Assembly: GCF_000003815.2 (NCBI RefSeq)
Contig: NC_049979.1
Location: 17,663,117-17,727,116 of the forward strand
Direction of reading: 5' to 3'
From: Branchiostoma floridae
Lineage: Eukaryota; Chordata; Leptocardii; Amphioxiformes; Branchiostomatidae
Length of the DNA stretch: 64,000 nt
A model generated the notes under the pieces. That model searched no databases, was not told where the DNA came from, and saw nothing but the letters and a program-made list of their open reading frames with translations. Each line of letters opens with the position of its first letter. Positions within the stretch are counted from its first letter, which is position 1. Positions 23,401-34,300 of this stretch are shown here, piece after piece. The position numbers and the translations under genes are program-made.

Positions 23401-25274
23401 TGAGCACACCCTTCAGTTTTACATTCGTGTGTATGGAAATCCCGTCCACTACAGCTTCAAGATAGCCCTACTTTTTGTATGCTTTTTTCTTTCTTGTTCA
23501 CACATTTGATCAATATTATCTGTCACTTACCCTCTGCTTCAGAATTTATTTGGACCACTTATTTTTATGTATCTTTACTGTAATGCAAAACTGATGTATG
23601 GCCAATGTGTAATGTCCTAGTTACCCATAGTACACCACATGTTACCCATAGTATGCCACACAATGATTAACAGTCAAAAACTGCAGTAGCTAGTACATTT
23701 TTAATCGTTTTGTTCCTTGGGGTTAGGTTCTATTGACAGATTTCCATGTTTCTTCAAGAATCAGTATGGATAGATTATCTATGGCCTCTGTGCATTAATA
23801 ATTAGCTCTGTTATTGTTTCATACAGGCTACATTTGTATTTGGACTGCTGGCTGCAATTACATACTACCTCTGCCATCGCAATGATGCCAAGCTCTGGAA
23901 TAAGGTGGTACGACCAGTGACTGACAGGATGTACAATACCAAGACATACTTAAAGAGAAGATTAAGCATGGGTAAGAAGGGAAAATTGGTGCCTCCAACT
24001 GTCCAAGGAGGCTATATGAACCTCTTGGTGCCTCATTTTTTCCTAATTGACTTTTTTAATGCCATACCAATTTAATTATTGGTTCTCAGACTTTAAAAAA
24101 ATGGAGTGACAAGGTGAAAAAAAGAATCAACACATTTTGCAAAAAGTCTGGAGTGAAGATAATGGCTTTTATAACATAAAGTATGATAAGCCTTCAGCTT
24201 GAAAAAGTAAACAATCTGTAGCAGACAACCAACTTATCCCGGCACTTCTATCATGCAGATCATATAGCTATAGGAGGTGTAGCTGTTTGTTGGAACTTAT
24301 TAAAGTAAAGTATGTCACATTCACAGAAGCTTATAAAGCCACTTAAGCCAACTTGGTATACTGGAAAATCGAAAATTGTTTAGTGGCTTCAAAGTCGAAT
24401 TTTTGTCAGTTCAAAAAAAATAGTAGAGGGCAATTCAGAGAACCTAATCGATTTGGTATGGAATTAAAGAAGAAATTTACAAAAACTTACTGAGGAAAAA
24501 GGCTTTTAAAGTTTTGTTTGTAATAGTCTAATCTCCATGCTTTATTTGAATAAATAATCCACTGGTTGCAATGTGAAGTCTTTTTAATTCTCGCAATGTT
24601 ATGCAGTACTTGCACCACCAACATTTAATGCAGACAAAGCAGAGGGAGTGGAGAAGGAGGATGGGTTCCAATGGAGAGCTGATGAAGACCTGGACACATC
24701 AGAAGGTGGAGTGGAAGGTACAAGTTGTAAAAGTGTCTCTCAACACTGCAAACTGATCATACTCTGTCTAAGGCCATGTACATTGTACAGTATGTATTGT
24801 AGTATAAGAGCAATCAAAACGTAAGGACAAAGTCACTGTTTGGTAATTTTTCTACAATATAAGTTGAATCTCATCATTACACAGTACGGTGATATTCATA
24901 ACGCATAAATGTAACGTTGTTGAGTCAAGAGCATCTTGAAATATGCCTGCCATACTCAACGCTGGAAATGTGAAAAAATTATGCAAATGTGTCCATGATT
25001 TACTGTCAATCTGAATGGAGATTTTTAGATTCGGAATATTTGCATTTTTGACAGGAAAATTCCACAATACATTGAACCTTTCGGATTTTTAGCTGACTTT
25101 GATGGAGAGAGATGTTACCCTTTGCCAATTCTCTCTCGCCCTACAGAGCCTTTTACTACCCCAGTGGTGCCCATGCCTAACATCATAATCCAGTCCGGCA
25201 GTACAATGGATATGGAGCTGAGCCGTCGCCACAGGTTGGAACCACTGGACTTTACTCATCAGCACAAGACTTGA
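14417..25274 (+). CDS. CATSPERG: CatSper auxiliary subunit gamma, 24 exons
   Basis: Single-pass subunit of the CatSper sperm calcium channel, with a large extracellular part. Exons: 14417-14638, 14858-14914, 15529-15670, 16135-16279, 16657-16876, 17087-17760, 17884 (or 17863)-18121, 18500-18652, 18919-19040, 19458-19680, 19922-19984, 20229-20300, 20419-20527, 20633-20760, 21117-21197, 21533-21577, 21823-21967, 22264-22423, 22552-22635, 22917-23009, 23377-23476, 23827-23971, 24607-24717, 25093-25274. Phases close to 1237 residues; human has 1159. Features: signal peptide (FRTFALCYFVCNIV), DDYSSFPYWLRI, LRGITPVVRFLP, many N-x-S/T sites, C-terminal CEHTLQFYIRVYGNPVHY, one membrane span (ATFVFGLLAAITYYLCH plus the preceding ALLF) and a short cytosolic tail. 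An alternative in-frame ATG is at 14381; I prefer 14417 because it puts the signal peptide near the start. Gamma rather than delta/epsilon is judged from the N-terminal motifs by memory. Confidence 0.85.
14988..15142 (+). mobile_element. Decayed non-LTR retrotransposon fragment in CATSPERG intron 2
   Basis: An open stretch here encodes ...IMKIKDIMCSCGSSSETVAHYLPHCPLYH, a C-S-C ... H-x4-C zinc-knuckle pattern like the region after the reverse transcriptase domain in LINE ORF2 (zf-RVT). Only this piece is recognisable. It ends in a pyrimidine-rich run of CCCTTCCTTT-type repeats at about 15146-15200. Not part of CATSPERG: the upstream exon ends at 14914 with a good donor. Confidence 0.5.
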
Positions 25275-25518
25275 GACATTGTAAACTCTTTCATATTCTC
25301 TTTCTTCTACTGAACTACCTTTCTGCACTTTTTAAGTGCATTTTTGTACATAGACCTAATAGCCAAGAGGTTGCCATTATTTCTATAGATTAAGACAAAA
25401 ACCTGTAGAGGATTAAAGCTAATTTTATTGAGTGAGTAGAATAGCTCAATATTAATGGTCATAGTATGTTGTAAACTTGTATGTCAGGACATGTGAGTTC
25501 CATAGTGTGTAGCAGTTG
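25275..25518. terminator. Shared 3' region of CATSPERG and CATSPER1 with facing poly(A) signals
   Basis: Only 244 bp separate the two stop codons. On the + strand ATTAAA at 25412-25417 can serve CATSPERG; on the - strand AATAAA at 25429-25424 can serve CATSPER1. They are about 7 bp apart, so the mature 3' ends should abut or overlap. A second + strand AATAAA at 25716-25721 would extend the CATSPERG transcript across the last CATSPER1 exon. Confidence 0.6.
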
Positions 25519-28500
25519 TTACATGTCCTCCTCAACCTGCAATCAAAAAAACGCAGGATATAGTAGTATGTACAATATGTACAAAGTCATGTTAAGGTTT
25601 GTTATCTTTATCAATGAATAGTCTGGTAGTAATCAGTTGATTGGGCTTTTTGAATAATTGACCAAGTGTAAATGTATCATATTTGATAATTTTTGGGGCA
25701 TGGGGTTTGAAATGAAATAAAGCTAAGCCATGTATATACATTATGCATTAAAACATTCCCAGAGTTGTTTCAAATGTCAAAAGGTGAATTAAACTACATG
25801 AAAAACTAGGATCCATATGCAAGTCTACATGTTTTCTCATCAGGTGTTCTACCAGGCATGTATAGAGACAGTTAACTCACCACAAGCTCAATAAAGTTGT
25901 CCACAACGGTCATTTGGTTCTGCAGAATGTGGTTATTGTACTCTAAAGAGGCCAGCAGCTGGAAGGACCGAGTCATCAGTTCCTTCTCCCTGACAGTGCA
26001 AATACATACACATACTTTAGGATAGGACCTCTTACATTTACCAATGAAAAAGTAGATTCAAATTAACAAATCATACAACTCAGCAATAGATGTAGAAGCC
26101 TCTGAGAGGACAGCAAGAAATTATGAAAGTTCCTAACACGTTTACAATGAAGAATAATTTCTGGTGTGCAAAAGTAATGAAAGATTAGGTTGCCTGTACC
26201 TGGTTGTATAGCCTTCAGGATAATAGTTGTTGATTGTCTTTTTCTTGTGCAGATGCAGTACATCTTCCTCCTCACTTTCATCTGTATATATGGCAAACAT
26301 TCACTAGTGTCTACTCAACCTTAATTTAGGAGCATAACTATTGATTCCAGTATGAGACACAATCACATTTTACAATGCCTCCCGGTCATAATACCTGAAC
26401 GTTAACACATTTAATTCTTGCCTTACTGGTTATAGGCCACACTTCCATAACANNNNNNNNNNNNNNNNNNNNNNNNNNNNNNNNNNNNNNNNNNNNNNNN
26501 NNNNNNNNNNNNNNNNNNNNNNNNNNNNNNNNNNNNNNNNNNNNNNNNNNNNNNNNNNNNNNNNNNNNNNNNNNNNNNNNNNNNNNNNNNNNNNNNNNNN
26601 NNNNNNNNNNNNNNNNNNNNNNNNNNNNNNNNNNNNCCTACCATAACTTGATGACTCGTAGTCATCATACCAGTCGTCATCAGAGTCGTCATCATCAGCA
26701 GCACGCTGAAAGTGAAGTGGACCAGTGAGCAGCAGAGAAAAAAAATCATATGTAATTAGGACAACATAACATAGATGTAATTCTTGGGGTCATTTTAAAC
26801 TTATTTCTAATCAGATTCAATAATAGCTTGATCTTGCCAACTGACTACAACTATTGGTTGTAAGGGTATTCTGTACCCCTTACCTTATGTTTCTTCTTGT
26901 GCTTCCTCGCCTCTGCATGATCCTTAAGGGTCAGCTGAAAGTTGTCCACTAGCACAGCAACAAATAAGCTAAAAACAAACATTAGAAACAGTTTTACAAT
27001 ACATGATACAATACTCAGAAACAGATAGCCTAAAGCTCTGCATCGCTATGTTCCCCCTAGAAAAGCCCGTTTTAACAACCTTCTATCTTTTAAGTTTCAG
27101 AAAGGAGAAAAAGAATCTATGATGTACCTACTTGAGGAAGATGAAGTACTCCATGATGATGTAGAGGAACAGGTAGAGAAAGATGTGCCATTGCCCTGCA
27201 ATGTGAAAAATGCATTAACGTCGATATTGCAAAGGCACTCAATGCCTTTTTATCCATCAAATGTAAAGGAAAGCATTCTATGGCACACAATCACGCAGGC
27301 CAGCAGCCCGTATGAGATTCGAAGGGCGCCCGCCTGCCGCCCCGAGCCTTAGTAGGGCGCTAGGTCACTGCCGTAAAGTAGTCGTGGTGCGTCCGTGGGC
27401 GATGTCCTTGGTGCTGAACTTGGTGATTAAAAGATGGAGTTCATTTTATTATTTGCATTTTGGGGAAATTGTTAATATGTTGCCTTTCTAGATTTATTTT
27501 ATTTAGATGGCACCAAGGCATGCGCAGTTTACAGAGGGCATTCCAGGCACCAATGCTGATGTTGGTTGCCATAGTGCATACATATATTATACGGTGAAGT
27601 TGTACATCATTCACGGTTTACTGAAACGCTTACAATAGCGAAATCAGTCCATGATTCAACACGTTGTCGCAGCATGTTGCTGATATCGAACAATATGTGT
27701 ACTCTCCAAACCTGGGTCGTTGCTGACTGCATCACTGTAAATGTAGTACCAATCGTCCAACGTCAGCAGCTGGAATAGCGTGAACATGGCAATTGCCAAG
27801 TTGTCGAACCGACCATTCTCACGGTAAATGCCCGCGTACAGTCCCCGTCCAATCACTGCAAACATGTCTGGATTTGGGTCAAGTTAACAGTATGCAAGTC
27901 GGCACATAAAACAATTGCTAGATCAGCAAGTTATAATTATGTCTGGAAGATAGATTCTTTTTGTACTTTTTTTGTAGTTAGAATATTGTTATCGATAAGT
28001 GTCCTGTCATTGTCCAATTCCATTTGTATTGTGTCTATTTTCGTCAGCAGGGCTAGCCCTTTGTAATAGCCACAGGCTTGTTGGGTAGCCCTGGCTGTGC
28101 GTGCTGAACAGCCAAACCAATAAATAGATAAATAGAATATAGATATAGCGTCGTTAGTCTTTCACTATATTTATAAGCTAGCACGTACGGGTCAAGGAAA
28201 ATGTTAAGCCCTCCGAATTTATCTGACCTTAACATTTATTAGTTTACTTTATGGCACTGTGGAAACTTTGAAAGGATACACAAGAAGAGGGACATGAGGA
28301 GGAAGATGGCGCCCATGGACTGGATGGACTGTAAACATGTTGTCATGATCACTTGCAGGTTGCCCAGAAATCTAAAGACAAATTAAATTGTCCAACTTAA
28401 ACACAGTTACATGAAATATATTAATTCATTGTAGAACAATTGTTTATGATTTGTAGAGATTGAACCCTTGGATTCAGTTATAGTAATTCCAGTGCAAATC

Positions 28501-29599
28501 TAATGCTGATTTTGTCGAGGTTGAAATGTACCTGATAGCTCTCAGTGCCCTGAGCGCTCGGAAGATGCGGAAAAGACGGAAGATTTCCGCTGACTCTGTA
28601 CCTGATGTGGCACTGGATGGTGCACCACCTGTGTACAGATCCATGATGACGTCAATCAGGTTGAACATCACTATGATGAAATCTGTTGGAGGGAATTAAG
28701 ATAAAAGAAGAATCAGTAACAAGTCATTGAGAGTTGCTGTTATGCTGGTCTAGCCCGAGATGGCTAGAATTTATATGAGTATGTAAACTATCAATTCTTC
28801 ACAGACATCACGTCAAGAGTGCATTGTGCTAAAATGAAACGATGATTACGTGTTGTATCGACATAAATCCTTTTATTTTACTAACCTAAGTCATTCCAGC
28901 CTTCTTTGAAGTACGACCCTCGAAAGGCGTATAACTTCATGACGCACTCTATCATGTAGATACCGCTGAACAGCTGGTCCAGCACCATCAAAAAGGACCC
29001 TGCATGTACAAATTGTTGGTTAACCAGATACAAAATGTACGTATTCTACATGCTATGCTAGAATATGCTAGCGTGCATAATCTTTAAAACAGCTGACATA
29101 AAGTAACAATATGACAATACATGTATCACCAACCTGCGCCAACTTCTATCTCTTCAAAGGTCTGCACCACAAGCATAGTGGTGTTGAGAAGGATCACTAC
29201 AAGGATCATCCCGCCGAAGAAGTTCGAGTCCACCATGTCGTACACAGCTCTGCGGAGAGGGCTCGCATTCTTAAGCAGTTCTTCCTTCACCTTGTTCACC
29301 TTCTTGGCGGCACTCTTGGCCGATACCCCCGTGGTCTTACTATCTTCTTTCGTGACGACTTCCTGTACATGTAGCCGATTGGCGTGGTCTTGGGAATGCA
29401 CGCTGACACGTGTATCCATTTGGCTACCGAGGAACCGTTTAGCAGCACCAGGCCGAGAGATGGCTTCCGAGCTTGGTGCAAGGTCTGCAGTATGAGATGA
29501 GTGTTTCGATTTTGATGGGCCCCAATTAGGATCTGGTTGGGCCACGGATTTTCGTCTCTTTTTCTTCCGTTTGGGAAGGCTGGTTGATGATTCGTCCAT
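25519..29599 (-). CDS. CATSPER1: CatSper1-type sperm cation channel subunit, interrupted by an assembly gap
   Basis: One six-transmembrane pore subunit of the CatSper calcium channel in the sperm flagellum. Exons in transcript order: 29599-29134, 28999-28886, 28682-28532, 28371-28280, 27855-27712, 27195-27132, 26968-26884, 26705-26642, then 26452-26427 (upper end in the gap), 26281-26200, 25989-25881, 25536-25519. N terminus of about 115 residues, Lys/Ser-rich. S1 GGMILVVILLNTTMLVVQ; S3 DFIIVMFNLIDVIMDLY; S4 FRLFRIFRALRALRAIR with arginine every third residue; pore LLTLDDWYYIYSD carrying the CatSper T-x-D-x-W motif; S6 IIMEYFIFLNLFVAVLVDNFQ (in two exons). The cytosolic tail has acidic runs and ends FQLLASLEYNN...FIELVVEEDM. 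CatSper1 rather than 2-4 rests on the pore, S6 and tail as remembered. Tail-to-tail with CATSPERG. Confidence 0.87.
26453..26636. other. Assembly gap of 184 N inside CATSPER1
   Basis: Hides an intron and part of a coding exon of the CATSPER1 cytosolic tail. The same 7-base word CCATAAC lies close to both edges (26641-26647 and 26445-26451), which may reflect a local misassembly across two near-identical ends. The exon called at 26452-26427 is therefore uncertain. Confidence 0.95.
27970..28135 (+). repeat. LINE 3'-end-like repeat, copy 2
   Basis: In a CATSPER1 intron, antisense to that gene. Homologous to 7437-7583 in the same + orientation, ending GCTGAACAGCCAAACC followed by AATAAATAGATAAATAG. 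Probably a truncated non-LTR retrotransposon copy. Confidence 0.55.
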
Positions 29600-31148
29600 A
29601 TCAGTAGTCTCTATAGCTTTTGAAACACCTGACAGTGTTGATGATCTTCACCTGACCCTGGTACCGAGGACGACAAGAAAGGATTAAGTCAATGGAGTGG
29701 CATCGTAATACAGTCATGGAAAAGGTGTAAACATGTGTGTATCCCGTTACTATAGAACGACAATGTAGGTCATTGTCATTACGACAATGTCAATGACCCT
29801 GGTGATTCACTAAACCCAATATTTTGTTCTAGAACATGACAAACATTTGTACATATGGTTGATGGCGATGGAGAAAACCAAACAACTAACAGTCACATGC
29901 AGAAAGCCAGCACGAGTCTGAAGAAGAAATGCAGCACATGGGGGTCAAGAACGACTCAGATCTCCATAAACCAACTCGTGAGTGGTCACACGGAACTAAA
30001 CGCCTACAAAAACTGGATTGATCCCACGGAGACACCAAACTGTAGCACATGCGGTACAAGGGAAAATATAGACCATTACATGTATGAATGCCCAAAGTAC
30101 GAGAGCACCAGACAACATCTAATGAAAGAAATTGACAACATATATGAAGACTACGAAATCCCTCAACAAGAAAGAACAATGGATGTTGTATCCCTAGCAG
30201 GAATGCGAAGCGACCTGACAAACGAAGCAAACAAGAGGATGTATTTGGCGTTCGCCAAATACATAGAAGGCACGAGAAGGTTTGCCGAGCAGGTCTAAAA
30301 CATCCCAAACACGCATATGCAAAGTACCAGAGTACAAGCACCAGCGAGGTCAACAAATCTAAGAGCACCCAGCAGAAAAAGCACCGAGAGACCATGTCTA
30401 GCGGAGAAATAGACGTTGAACAAGGACAACAACAACAACAACATTGATGATAACGTTAGTAAACATACTACATATTCTTGTCCAGTGTATTGAAGAGCAT
30501 TAAACACATCGATGTCCACTTTGTTGTTAAAAGGAAGCCAAAGTGAAGCTTTTCAGCCTTATTTTCATGTTATTCAACTGCTAATCGCGAGCTCAGTCCA
30601 CCATTGCAAGGATCGTTACTAACGTTATACACCACAGTCTAGCCGTTACGACATTTATCCAACTGCATTACTATCGCAAATCACATACATAGTGTCTATA
30701 CTGCTGAAAAATATGTTCTTTAAAGATGTAACTGTACTCAAAATCTATGGAGTGATTGGGTGAAGTAAATGCATGGCATAATCAACACTTGATACCATGG
30801 CGAAACTCACACGTACAACTTTAACGTTACAACAAATATAGCCAGGAAGCAAACGAAATCTAGAATATCTAGTAGATAGACTTATTGAATGTAATGTTCG
30901 TCAACGATCTATCTTGAGGCCACTTTACGATCCATGCAAATGGTTTCCCAAAGGCTTTTCTTCATTTTCAAGTTTGTCTTTTTGGATGCCGCACAGGCCG
31001 GTGTCAAGAGTTTGAAGTGTGGCTTTCCATATACATGGACCAACTTGATGTTTCGTACAAGAATCCGAGGCTGTACTGTTAATCCTTGCGCGCCTGTGGA
31101 GTGATACAACCATTAGGAGCTAGTGACCGCTGTTTTGTCGTCTGCTAA
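29600..31148. other. 5' flank of CATSPER1 and intergenic region before NAPA
   Basis: Upstream of the CATSPER1 start codon. Apart from the retrotransposon piece at 29855-30445, I see no gene. Antisense frames over the retrotransposon (30395-29886 and others) are shadows. The true CATSPER1 promoter and any 5' non-coding exon could not be placed. Confidence 0.4.
29855..30445 (+). mobile_element. Non-LTR retrotransposon 3' end (zf-RVT region, CAA tail)
   Basis: An intact 147-codon frame (29855-30298) encodes the C-terminal end of a LINE ORF2. It holds NCSTCGTRENIDHYMYEC, a C-x2-C-x7-H-x4-C knuckle typical of the zf-RVT region behind reverse transcriptase, followed by KYESTRQHLMKEI. The reverse transcriptase and endonuclease domains are absent, so this is a 5'-truncated copy. 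It ends in repeated CAA units at about 30424-30445, a plausible 3' tail. Clade not assigned. It sits about 250 bp upstream of the CATSPER1 start, in the opposite direction. Confidence 0.75.
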
Positions 31149-31349
31149 TATAAATACCCCGGTGCATGCTGGTCAGGACATGACGTCATGTCCTCAGGTC
31201 AGGTGATTAGCTGAACTTTCATGGCGGACGACCTGACGTGTGCGCACTGAGAATATCACTGCAGAAATCAGAGATTCTCTATCTCCCACTCAACTTTCTG
31301 TCAAATCTCACACTTCTAAACGTATTGGTAAACCCTTGGGACGAATAAA
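31149..31349 (+). promoter_or_regulatory. NAPA promoter region: TATA-like box and CRE palindrome
   Basis: TATAAATA at 31149-31156 lies about 200 bp before the alpha-SNAP ATG. At 31175-31194 there is a perfect 20-bp palindrome centred on TGACGTCA, the consensus cAMP response element bound by CREB/ATF bZIP dimers. Whether the TATA-like word is used, and where transcription starts, cannot be seen from the sequence. Confidence 0.5.
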
Positions 31350-34300
31350 ATGGCAGCAAAAGAAGAAGAAGCCCAACAGCTGATGATCCAGGCCGAGAAG
31401 AAAGTGAAGTCGTCCCAGGGATTTTTCGGCTCCCTGTTTGGAGGGTGAGTTGGGATCGATCCTTGCTTTGGTGCATAGTGGGCGTGATCATTGCCTTCTG
31501 TTGTGTATTTGGCTTCATTTTAACAGCTAGGCTTCGGAGGTTTAGATTCTGCTAATGTGCGTTCTTTGTTTTGTATAGTGGCTCTTCCAAGCTGGAGGAC
31601 GCAGCTGACATGTACGTGCGGGCTGCCAACATGTTCAAAATGGCCAAGAAATGGAGCGGTGAGGTTCATGACAACGAAGCCTTCTCCCTCAATCAGTCAT
31701 GAAAGATTCATCTAAATTCATTTAAAATGTCACGATTTAATGAATACAGAGGTCATCTGACTGGTTATATCCTATATATAATCAGTCTAAGATCCTTTGG
31801 CATGCGAGGTTAGGTAGCAGAGAATTATGTCTGCTTTGTTTACCTCTAAATGACATGATGCTGTACAATCATGTACAGTCCTCCATACTCTAGTAAATTG
31901 ATTTGATGGCATACAGCAAGTATTGTCCTTTGACAGCAAAATTAATTACTTATGCAAAGTCTACCAAGTAGGGATTGGTTGCACAGGGTAGAAAATAATG
32001 ATGATATTAAGTTATGTCAAGGAACAAATAGCCATTCATTGTCGGTACAATGTAACGTTACATATAATATGATGTGGAATATCTGTTTTTGTCATGCATG
32101 AATGTAACTCCAGCCTATCAATGCACTCACTAATCAACAATGATATTTTCTTTCAATGTCAGCTGCTGGCAATGCCTTTTGCGAGGCAGCCAAACTTCAG
32201 ACCCAACTGAACAGCAAGCACGAGGCAGCCACATGTTTTGTGGATGCAGGGAACTGCTTCAAAAAGGCAGATCCTCAAGGTATGGAGAATTTTAAGTCTT
32301 ACATGTCTCTTACACGTGTTTGGTAGACTGGCTTTCAACTGAAGTTGAATTATATATAACCAACCATAATGGGGTGTGTACCTTGGTTTTTATTGTTAAC
32401 CTCACTGTCATTCCCTTCATTTCATATTATAGAGGCTGTCAACTGCATTTCCAGAGCTGTGGAAATATTTACTGACATGGTGAGTAAAGTGTTTTTGTAC
32501 CAGATTGGTGAAAATGATACTTCTGTTCCCTAAACTTCTAGGCTAACATTGGTGGTCTTTTTATAGCCACATGCACTGTTGTTTACATTTTGAGAATTTT
32601 TGTGGATGAATAACAACATTAGGAGCTTTTGGTAACTTCTAAATGTCACTTCATTACTATTTTTATGTCCAGGGTCGATTCACTATTGCTGCCAAGCACC
32701 ACATATCCATAGCTGAGATTTATGAGACAGAGATTGTGGATATTGACAAGGTTTGTGGCATTGATTTAATTGCTAATGAAGTTGTAACACTTTTAGAATG
32801 ATCTGTACACTGTGATCATATAGCAGACAGAATCCATTGATTTAATGGCTTTATTTGTTTAGTATCTGTTGTAATGTACAGTTCATCATACTTTGTGTCT
32901 CAAACATAAAGCAATTCTAACATACCTATAAAATGCTAATGACATTGGTAGTTGTAATCAGCAGTGATTGAAGGACATTTCATGGTGCTCTAATCTAATC
33001 CCTTCAAATCGATTTTCTAGTCTCAGACTCTTAGTACAGGAAACAGTCGTCATACCGTACCATACTTAAATTTGCAATGAGAAATTTTTCATTCACAATG
33101 TTGAAGTATCAAGTACTAGTATGCTTTGTAGCTGTAACAATCATCAGGTTAATTTCTTGTATCTTGAATTTGCTTGATTGTGAGCAAGGACGTTCTATAT
33201 AATGTCCTTGGTGGACACTTGCGAATGATGCTGGTAGGGATTCAAATACTTACAAGAAATTAAAAAGATGCCAAACAATCAGTTTTTCTTCTTTATTCCA
33301 GGCAATCTCCAACTATGAACAGGCGGCCGACTACTATAAGGGAGAAGAATCATCAAGGTGGGCCACAGATAATTTGTCCTTTAACATAACACTTTTTACA
33401 TAAGCATTTTTATCATAAACCAACTGACAACTTGCAAATTTAAATTAAAGCATGGTTCACTTGGCTGCAGATGTCATTCATATAGAATTTCCTAAACAAT
33501 AGTGTATTCAAATTTCGTAGTTAGGCAGCATGGCACATAGAAGGCACATCTCTCATGTATCTTTGATGGTAACTAAAGAGGATTAAAATAAGGACAGCAC
33601 CATAGGTGAATACTTTTTGTGATCCATTCTGACTCAAAACTCTAATGCAGGTAAAAGATAATCTCATAAGTTATAACATTACAGGTAAGTATATGCCAGG
33701 TATTTATTCCTGGTGAAATGTTGCATCATCCAAGTTCTGGTTTAATTTTTTATAGTGCAGCACTGTCGATGGAACATGACATTTCCCTTTCTTTGTTTTT
33801 CCATTTTCCCTCCTACTATCTTTCGAGGATTTCCTGACAAGAACTTGGAAGTTTGCATAAAGTAAACTGTATATAGCACCAAAGTGGTCATTAATAACTG
33901 AAAACACATCTGTTTCTGTTACCTCTGTCCATGCCATAACATCACATTTCATACATGGCTGTTTGTGTCATCTGTTCTTGCTACTGGTGTTCTGTAGTGA
34001 GTAGAACTGTTTACTGTGTTGTTTCCCCTGCTGTTCAATGGCTTCCGAAGACGAAGGTAATGAAAATGTTTTCGTCAGCAACCCTTCCATTTCTCATCAA
34101 TATTTAATCTGTAATGAAGGCTATAACTTTTAAACCACTAGAGTGTCTGGTATTGTCATACCAGAAAATATTTTATTCATGACCACTTTGTGAACAGATG
34201 TCATAGAGTCACTAATCCAGATCTCATGCAGTTTTCTCCTCGATTTATTTTGATTATGATCATCACTTACATGAAGTACATTTCAGTAGTTAGCTAAGAT

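Noticed and set aside
29111-29495. 87- and 124-codon frames on the + strand
   Set aside because: Antisense shadows of the first CATSPER1 exon, which shows channel motifs and a good donor.
29886-30395. 169-codon hydrophobic frame on the - strand
   Set aside because: Antisense of the LINE fragment on the + strand; hydrophobic only because the sense codons are polar and A-rich.
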